Source of the DNA: Mytilus edulis
Taxonomy: Eukaryota > Mollusca > Bivalvia > Mytilida > Mytilidae
Reading direction: 5' to 3'
Assembly (NCBI RefSeq): GCF_963676685.1
Contig: NC_092344.1
Coordinates: forward strand, 93,340,749-93,404,748
DNA: 64,000 nucleotides
Position numbers and translations under genes: made by a program. Shown piece after piece: positions 59,801 to 64,000 of this stretch. The first letter of the stretch is position 1, and every line of letters starts with the position of its first letter. The notes beneath the pieces are model-generated. The model saw only the letters and a program-made list of their open reading frames with translations. It searched no databases and was not told the origin of the DNA.

Positions 59801-62800
59801 GTATTTGCTCATTGTTGAAGGCTGTGTAGTGACCTATAGCTGTTAATTTCTGTGTCATTTGGTCTCTTGTGGAGAGTTGTCTCATTGGCAATCATACCAC
59901 ATCTTCTTTTTTATATGGCTTATCTATCCTCCATTTAATTTGATCAACTACTGTTTTAAAATTATGAGTTTAAAGCTATGTTTTATATTAGTATTTTATG
60001 TACACAGTAAAACTTTGTCATTTAACTAATGTTATTGGGGAATTGGAATGACAAGTACATTGGCTTCTTAAACGTCCTTGAAAGTTTTTGAGAATGAAAC
60101 TCAAGAGTTCAAGATCTTATAGGTGCTTATACTGTGGTAAGGGTTCTACAAAATACTTAAAAACAGGAAATTATATTAAGCTATTATATATCTTGTAAGA
60201 AGATACGCATCTCAGTGATCAACAGTGCGTAGTTGAACTTGAACTTGACTTTGCTCACAATATTGAATGCTAAAAATAGTGACATCAATTTTGTCCACGA
60301 GATTTTTATTTGGCGGGAAATAGTATCAAGTAACAGTAAACTCAGGTGACCTTTCTGGATAACCGTGGGAAAATTCATTCAAGGTTTAAACTTGCTTTGT
60401 AATGATTGACATAAATTTGTGTGCTTAAGATTGAGGCTCTAGAAGGTACTTTTACAATTGATTAACCAGATTCTAAATTGTATTCCTTTTCTGAATTAAC
60501 CAACATCAGCCTTTTATTTTTACGTTTCTCAGTCAACTGAGGACATAAAACCGGATACGGATTGCGCCAATCCAATTTTATTTTGAATAATTAAAGATCA
60601 ATAACAGATCATAACGGATAAAAAACACATGATTTTTTTTTCTCCATATAATTAAATACTTAAAGGTTGTGATTATTGTGTTGTGTCTAGGCGGCAAATG
60701 TATCTCAGTATTTATGAATATAGGGCTGCCACATTGCATACAAAACAGTTTCTTTTTTAAATTCAAATATTTCAAGTCGGTTATTTTACATTTAAGGAAT
60801 GACTGTAATATTTTTTCTGTCTATGAAGAAATAACATAAAAAATGTGGTGCACACTGAATAACGCGTGTAGCGGGTTATTTAACAGTGTGCACCACATTT
60901 TTTATGTTATTTCGAATAGACAGAAAAAATATTACAGTCATTTCTTATAATTTAATTCTAAATTCCATTTTAAACCGTAGAAAACCATGAAAAAACGTTG
61001 ATGACGTCACGGTCACATGACTTAATTATGTCTATGGGCTCATAACAAAATAACGTCAGCCAATCAGAAGACGCGTTACATCCAAAATTAAATTATTTCA
61101 AAATAAATTGAAAGTAACAGAGTTCACTTGTTGATCCGATAAATTAACTCTTGGGTTTAATTAAGATTGGACATATTACCGTAAAAAACATCATTTTGTT
61201 TTAAGCCAGTTGATATTAATTATATAATATTGAACTATTAATGAACCAAATATTGCTCACTGAGTAGGTCATAAAAGGTTCTAATTGTGGTAAAATCGTC
61301 TGTTGAAAAAACAAAAATTATGACCTGATCGGACTATAATGAAAATACAAAATAAGTGTTTTATTCGTATTTTTATACGTTTGTACGTTGTATGTCATAT
61401 GACAATGACATGGGCATATACATACAAGAATAATTATCTTATTTTAAATAAAAATGTCACACTTTATCTGACAATGAAAGGACATTTAAATAACGTATTT
61501 TAAAACACAGGTGCAATCAAGATCGATTAAATGTACAAAGGTAATAAATCTGGCTAATCCGATGATGTTGTCACGCGTCATTAATTTTCAGTACATCCGA
61601 TGGGCAATAAACCAATAAACAGCCATGCGGTGTTGGGAGAGAATCTTTGGAGGAAATTGGGAGTATAATCCGTGATTCGCGGTGTCACACTGCTACACTC
61701 GGAAATCGGTGATTAGAGTTCGCGATTACATACTCTCTGGGCGTACTGTATAGTACAGATGGATACTTGACCTTGAGAACTGCTGACCTTGTATTTTATT
61801 GTTATGAAATGTCCTTGATACCAACTACTTTTTATTTTAGTTGCCATGCATACACAAACATTATGTACATTTTTCATATTTTTGCAATAATTTCATTATT
61901 ACAGTATGAAATTCTTTCTCACCCATTAATTATTGAAACTATAATTATGAAAGATTTTATACGACTGCAAAAATTAAAAACATTTTGGTCGTACATTGGT
62001 ATCATGTCGTTGTCGTCAGCATTGTCAAAGACAGATGGTTTCCAGATATAGTAACTTTAGTATAAGTAAATAGAAATCAGTACAATTTTAACACAATGTT
62101 TATTACCACAAGCGAAAGGTTGGGATTGATTTTAGGGTTATAGTCCCAAAGGTCTAGGAATTAGGGGCCAAAAAAGTTACTATGAATTAATATTAATTTT
62201 AACCATGACTGTATGTCATTTTATATTTTAATATGTTATGATGTATTTTAATGAGTAGTTATTGAGTTATTGTTGCAAACTCAATTAGAAATTTGAATTA
62301 AGATTATTTTTGGAATAAGGGAAAAGGGGAGGTAAAACAAAAACTGGGGATGGGGGGTTTGTAAATGAGAATTTGTAGGGGGAGTACAATTTTTCTCATT
62401 TAAGATTTCAGAAATTAAAGAAATATTCAACAGCACAGTGCATTGCTCAAAAGCAAAAAAAATGTCAAGTTCATTACACCGCATTCATTCTGTGTCAGAA
62501 ACCTATGCTGTGTCAAATATTTAATTACAATCCAAATTCAGAGCTGTATCAAGCTTGAATGTTGTGTCCATACTTGCCCCAACTGTTCAGGGTTCGGACT
62601 CTGCGTTTATATAAAGCTGTGCCCTGTGGAGCATCTGGTTATGTTTGTTATTTCTTAATTAATTATTTCTTAACTAATCTAGCTATTTATGAAATATGTT
62701 ACTGCAGACACCAAAGTTATATTTAAACAAGTATGTAAATTTTAGGAAGAAGGTGTAATTTTTCAAGCAATTTCTACCTTACATGAGGCTCTGGATAGTG

Positions 62801-64000
62801 CACTTGAGACAAAAGAGGAACTTTCAACAGTAGGGGCCACAATTATTGTGAGAACTTTAAAGGTAAACATTTTTATTGTATTGAAAATATTATTATACAA
62901 AGATTCTTGTCTTAATTCGTTCTTTACAAAGCATTCAGCTTTAGAAAAAAAATGTGTCTTGATTGAATTTTGTTTAATCAGATGTTAATAAGTTCAATCC
63001 TAACTTTCAATAACATTATAATGGTTCATTCCACATGTGTCATTTTTTATTTCAGACAACAGGAGAAGCAAAGAAAGTGTCTTTTATTCATAAACAATAG
63101 TTCAATAGGGTTTTTAAAGACATTATTTAAATAAAAGAGATTAACCCTGTTAAATGTGCATCTAATTTTTAAAGTAAGTCCAGCAGGCAATGAGATGTTC
63201 ATTTCTTGTTGTTTTTTTGTTTCCTTTTTTGCTTCAAATTTAAATAAATTTGTTGATGCAGCTTGCTTGGTGCGCCATAATTTGACTATCCTTATTTTCT
63301 TTAACTGGGATAACATGAAGTATTTAAGCTGGAATATTGACTCACCAAAAGAGCATTATTTCATTTAAAGGGAGATAATAATGTTTGAAAAATGTTATTT
63401 ATACATTTTTAGGCTATTGGAAATATTGGCCGTGCTGTACAGAAAGTGTATGATACAGATGGAAGGTTGATCACAACTATACTTGATTTGTTACACAATA
63501 AAGATGTACCTTTCAAAGTTACAAAATCTGCTATTCAGGTACTGTTATAACAATGTTAGATAGTTTTGTTTAAAAAATATTTTGGATAGTGTAAATCTAG
63601 ATGTATTATGTAGAACTAACAACACCTGCTAGTTGATTTAAACTGTATTATATCTACAGTTATTTCCCTTTTAGAAATCTCATAATAAAATCGATATTTT
63701 TAAATCTTTCTGATGTAGTAATTTTTCAATAAACTGTGAAAATGAAGTCAAGTTCAAATAAAACCAGTGAAACTGACATGTAATTTTTCAGTAATGCATT
63801 TTAATATTGTCTTAAGAATACATTTCAGGTATTTGAGAACTTGGAATTGACAAGTACAATCAAGGAAAAACTGATTTTATTGACATCAGATATAAACAGA
63901 CAAGCTGTAATAAGAACAACTGCCTTTTCTGTCCTAATGATATCTGAAGAGCAGGATTTTATTTATAAGCTGATCAATCTGATTCATACTGAACAGATGA
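41891..64000 (+). CDS. Large lipid transfer protein, apoB/apolipophorin-like (5' part, 13 exons, runs off the window)
   Basis: Exons: 41891-41933, 51168-51185, 53565-53716, 54112-54203, 55750-55912, 56152-56331, 56896-57041, 57381-57699, 58059-58235, 59562-59660, 62746-62862, 63413-63538, 63829-64000 (open). GT-AG junctions and phases agree, giving 601 residues so far. The start MVSWIFLLTLFVLLG plus the 18-bp second exon (ASPSAS) forms a signal peptide. Then comes the N-terminal vitellogenin-type lipid transport domain: a beta-sheet part with SYSYTYTSTVESSF, DIFGPCSIHYSVHD, LTMCDMPQIY and VNCEYKISDTLI, followed by a helical part (FSKEEEVSVSQEIVQNQLDA, AIGNIGRAVQKVYD, RTTAFSVLMISE). The cysteine-containing block around DIFGPCSI and LTMCD resembles apolipoprotein B more than classical vitellogenin, but subfamily is unresolved without the rest. 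Family members load lipid co-translationally in the ER and carry it in haemolymph. Exons 1 and 2 are inferred from phase and signal-peptide logic; a long 9.2-kb intron separates them. Confidence 0.88.
41934..43515. other. Lipid transfer protein gene intron 1, 5' part
   Basis: AT-rich non-coding intron sequence. The 99-codon minus-strand frame at about 42066-42365 reads through a GGGTGGGG-rich patch and has no domain. I see no clear repeat ends here. Confidence 0.4.
44060..44391 (-). repeat. tRNA-derived SINE
   Basis: On the minus strand the head reads GAGAGCCGGGTTGTAGTGG, then TTAGTTCATCGGACTAC, then GGTTCCTGGTTAGATTCCC: an A-box-like TAGTGGTTAG and a B-box-like GGTTAGATTCC about 40 bases apart, as in tRNA-derived SINEs. 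The body runs to a TAAATAAATGATTAATAA tail. It is inserted in the GTCGAGC-family repeat. The head does not fold as a functional tRNA by inspection. Confidence 0.6.
44460..44615. mobile_element. hAT-like short MITE copy (TSD ACATG)
   Basis: Ends are CAGTGGCGGATCCAGAAA and TTGAATCCGCCTCTG with a perfect 5-bp duplication ACATG (44455-44459, 44616-44620). The interior carries GGGGGCCCGCTCCAGTCACG and is the reverse-orientation relative of 18767-18924. A frame reading through it from 44435 gives a protein-like sequence repeated at 18752, which is simply the shared repeat. Confidence 0.82.
45311..45435 (+). repeat. Dispersed repeat with AAGTCAGGAATATGACAG motif, copy 2
   Basis: The phrase CTGTACCAAGTCAGGAATAT, then TTTGTTATTTGATTTTGCCA, then TTGATTTTCCTCTGAGTTCA matches the segment at 20255-20395 in order and orientation. 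It is non-coding. Confidence 0.5.
45736..45861. mobile_element. hAT-like short MITE copy (imperfect TSD)
   Basis: Ends are CAGGGGCGGATCCAG and GGGGGATCCGCGCCTG. Flanks are TTAAG on the left and TTTAG on the right, four of five matching. The interior has CAAATGCATTGATCG, shared with the copy at 18577 in opposite orientation. Confidence 0.7.
47031..47982 (-). pseudogene. LINE reverse transcriptase, C-terminal part
   Basis: Minus-strand frame with RT motifs: VPQGSILGPILFNIFINDL (motif B region), YADDNTL (the catalytic Y-A-D-D box), NPGKFQAISLG and LGVTID. It continues into a typical LINE C-terminal region (ERALRFIYEDHQSSYETLL, FRFEAAQVWNSLPNEAR) and a stop near 47031. The frame is open throughout, but the domain's N-terminal half is displaced by 1.6 kb. 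The Jockey/CR1-like grouping is a guess from the motif style. It is nonfunctional as it stands because the RT is split. Confidence 0.88.
47983..49570. mobile_element. hAT transposon (non-autonomous) inside the LINE, 8-bp TSD
   Basis: Terminal inverted repeats are CAGGGTTGGCAAA and TTTTTGCCAACCCTG. The element is flanked by a perfect 8-bp duplication, GTGGTACC at 47975-47982 and 49571-49578, the classic hAT size. Subterminal regions hold palindromic AACCCGGGTTTTCCCAG repeats at both ends. No transposase frame is visible. A second element (48548-49265) is nested within it. Confidence 0.88.
48548..49265. mobile_element. Nested TIR element with CATTTGCGCCGAT subterminal repeats (TSD TTTAATAC)
   Basis: The ends are inverted with mismatches: CGGCGTTTTGCATTTGCGCC on the left; on the right, read inward on the minus strand, GGGCGTATGACATTTGCGCC. 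A perfect 8-bp duplication TTTAATAC flanks it (48540-48547, 49266-49273). CATTTGCGCCGAT is repeated four times at the left end and three times, inverted, at the right. A short family S fragment lies at 48668-48712. The superfamily is uncertain: an 8-bp duplication fits hAT, P or some Mutator-like elements, and the ends are not hAT-like. Confidence 0.78.
49571..49889 (-). pseudogene. LINE reverse transcriptase, N-terminal part
   Basis: The minus-strand frame reads SPFLAAFRSGFGCQSTLLR, then AAILMDLSKAFDCLPHDLL with the catalytic aspartate of RT motif A, then LTKRKQCVKVNQNLSG. The frame runs into the hAT element at GVPP. The reading frame continues in register in the 47031-47982 part when the insert and one target duplication are ignored. 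Upstream (toward 49976) a stop codon interrupts the frame, so the 5' region was already damaged or truncated. Confidence 0.85.
49979..50085. mobile_element. hAT-like short MITE, truncated
   Basis: The left end CAGTGGTTGATCCAGAAC and interior GCTCCAGTCATGCTTCAGTG match the short family. The right terminal repeat is missing. It borders the 5' truncation point of the LINE. Confidence 0.55.
50875..51003 (-). repeat. tRNA-derived SINE head
   Basis: On the minus strand: GGCCTAGTGGTGGAGTTGTC (A-box-like), a long variable region, then AAGTTCAAATCCCAGTCAGG (B-box GTTCAAATCC). It abuts a TATATA run at 51006-51022. The arrangement looks like a leucine- or serine-type tRNA-derived SINE. It is not a clean tRNA because the acceptor stem does not pair. 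Confidence 0.5.
51938..52065 (+). repeat. Dispersed repeat (ACTCCGGGTGCGGGAATTTC family)
   Basis: The phrase ATACTCCGGGTGCGGGAATT, then ACATTGAAGACCTGTTGGTG, then TTGACACATTCCCCATTTCC matches a repeat I recall from bivalve genomes. It is not duplicated in the window, so the call rests on memory. The 100-codon frame across it is not a gene. Confidence 0.4.
53165..53345. repeat. TGACGTCA-containing short repeats
   Basis: Three related phrases occur: AATCTGTATGACGTCACGTC, AATTTGTATGATGTCATGTC and TATCTGTATGACGTCATGTC, each preceded by CTTTATC-like or CTT-rich sequence. They lie in the intron before exon 3. The CRE-like palindrome TGACGTCA is probably a property of the repeat. Confidence 0.45.
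53416..53484. repeat. Hairpin in the intron before exon 3
   Basis: The left arm TTTTCAATATCACACACC then GTATCAACCC pairs with the right arm GGGTTGATACGGATGTGATA then TTGAAAA, 27-28 bases each, with one or two mismatches and a loop of about 14 bases. It lies about 80 bp upstream of exon 3. Confidence 0.65.
54271..55377 (-). repeat. Dispersed repeat (family of 28805), single-unit copy, in the lipid transfer protein gene
   Basis: Starts TAGCTCACCTGGCCTAAAAG and ends AGAGCCTCGAGTTC, with the same internal phrases as the calreticulin intron copy (CTTTTACAAAAATCTTCTCC, AGGTGAGCGACACAGGCTC). It contains a single unit rather than four. Its terminal AGGCTCTTAAGAGCCT palindrome is split by a TTAA-flanked MITE at 55056-55353. 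Confidence 0.75.
55056..55353 (+). mobile_element. piggyBac-like MITE copy 1 (TTAA TSD)
   Basis: Ends are CCCTTTCCTCCAT and ATGGAGTAAAGGG (12 of 13 inverted matches), flanked by TTAA on both sides (55052-55055, 55354-55357). TTAA duplications and CCCTTT-type ends are characteristic of piggyBac elements. Insertion is into the terminal palindrome of the surrounding dispersed repeat. No coding content. Confidence 0.8.
58350..58636 (-). mobile_element. piggyBac-like MITE copy 2 (inverted relative to copy 1)
   Basis: The right end reads GGCGTCACTATGGAGGAAAGGG followed by TTAA (58637-58640); the left end reads TCCTTTCCTCCATTGAC preceded by CTAA (a mutated TTAA). Internal phrases such as GACACCTGTGTAGT (as its complement ACTACACAGGTGTC) and GGAGTAAAGGGGGTGGCGTC are shared with copy 1 in reverse. 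It lies in the intron after exon 9. Confidence 0.75.
58641..59038. mobile_element. TTAA-flanked MITE with 19-bp perfect TIR
   Basis: Terminal repeats GGATGTACTTAGGTGAGGT and ACCTCACCTAAGTACATCC are perfect over 19 bases. TTAA flanks both ends (58637-58640, 59039-59042). The terminal sequence is unrelated to that of the adjacent element at 58350, and the two share the central TTAA. The TTAA duplication suggests a piggyBac-type transposase in trans; that is inferred. Confidence 0.82.
59775..59922 (-). repeat. Family S repeat copy in the intron after exon 10
   Basis: Reads TAGTGACCTATAGCTGTTAA, then TCATTTGGTCTCTTGTGGAG, then GGCAATCATACCACATCTTC, matching other minus-orientation copies closely. 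Confidence 0.7.
60793..60947. repeat. Long near-perfect hairpin (foldback)
   Basis: Arms 60793-60857 and 60884-60947 are inverted copies: TTTTTTCTGTCTATGAAG and ATGTGGTGCACACTG on the left, CAGTGTGCACCACAT and GAATAGACAGAAAAAAT on the right. The loop (AATAACGCG/CGGGTTATT) is itself nearly self-complementary, so pairing extends almost to the tip. It lies in the intron between exons 10 and 11 of the lipid transfer protein gene. Confidence 0.85.
62090..62641. repeat. Decayed copy of the 8852-10578 repeat, opposite orientation
   Basis: The phrases CAAATTCAGAGCTGTATCAA, GTGTCCATACTTGCCCCAAC and AAGCTGTGCCCTG are the complements of phrases at the left end of the 8852-10578 copy. GGTTGGGATTGATTTTAGG at 62120 matches its CCTAAACTG-flanked part. 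The central units are missing. It lies just before exon 11. Confidence 0.6.

Noticed and set aside
41891..64000. Naming the lipid transfer gene vitellogenin
   Set aside because: Only the N-terminal lipid transport domain is visible. The cysteine block looks closer to apolipoprotein B, and the distinguishing C-terminal domains lie beyond the window.

Overview
The window is an AT-rich, intron-rich animal genome segment. The repeat families in it look like those I know as abundant in bivalve molluscs, so a Mytilus-like mussel is the best guess. That is an inference from repeat content and gene structure, not a species identification. Three protein-coding genes can be reconstructed exon by exon with GT-AG introns and matching reading phases. 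All three encode proteins that enter the secretory pathway.

(1) 5309-16984, minus strand: a complete six-exon gene for a TMEM59-family single-pass membrane glycoprotein of 326 residues. (2) 24155-32048, plus strand: a complete ten-exon calreticulin gene of 412 residues ending in HDEL, with an exact ER-stress response element (reverse orientation) about 140 bp upstream of the start codon. (3) 41891-64000 and beyond, plus strand: the 5' part of a large lipid transfer protein gene of the apolipoprotein B / apolipophorin / vitellogenin superfamily. Thirteen exons encode the first 601 residues, and the gene is cut by the window edge.

Layout: 1-5308 is probable 3'UTR or flank of the TMEM59 gene with two inverted-repeat elements. 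16985-24154 is the divergent intergenic region between TMEM59 and calreticulin, full of hAT-like miniature elements. 32049-41890 is intergenic and holds a 14-copy, roughly 56-bp minisatellite, a near-perfect 398-bp-period tandem duplication, and several interspersed repeats. The 9.2-kb first intron of the lipid transfer gene holds a LINE reverse-transcriptase pseudogene with two further transposons nested inside it.

I found no new operon-like or defence-like system. The most informative material is mobile-element stratigraphy: a 5-bp-target-duplication hAT-like family with long copies and many short ones, TTAA-flanked piggyBac-like miniature elements (two copies inverted around exons 5-9 of the lipid transfer gene), and a nested series with readable target duplications at 47.0-49.9 kb. 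Regulatory and domain observations (ERSE, CLEAR-like E-box, degenerate ATG16L1-binding motif) are the main biology beyond annotation.
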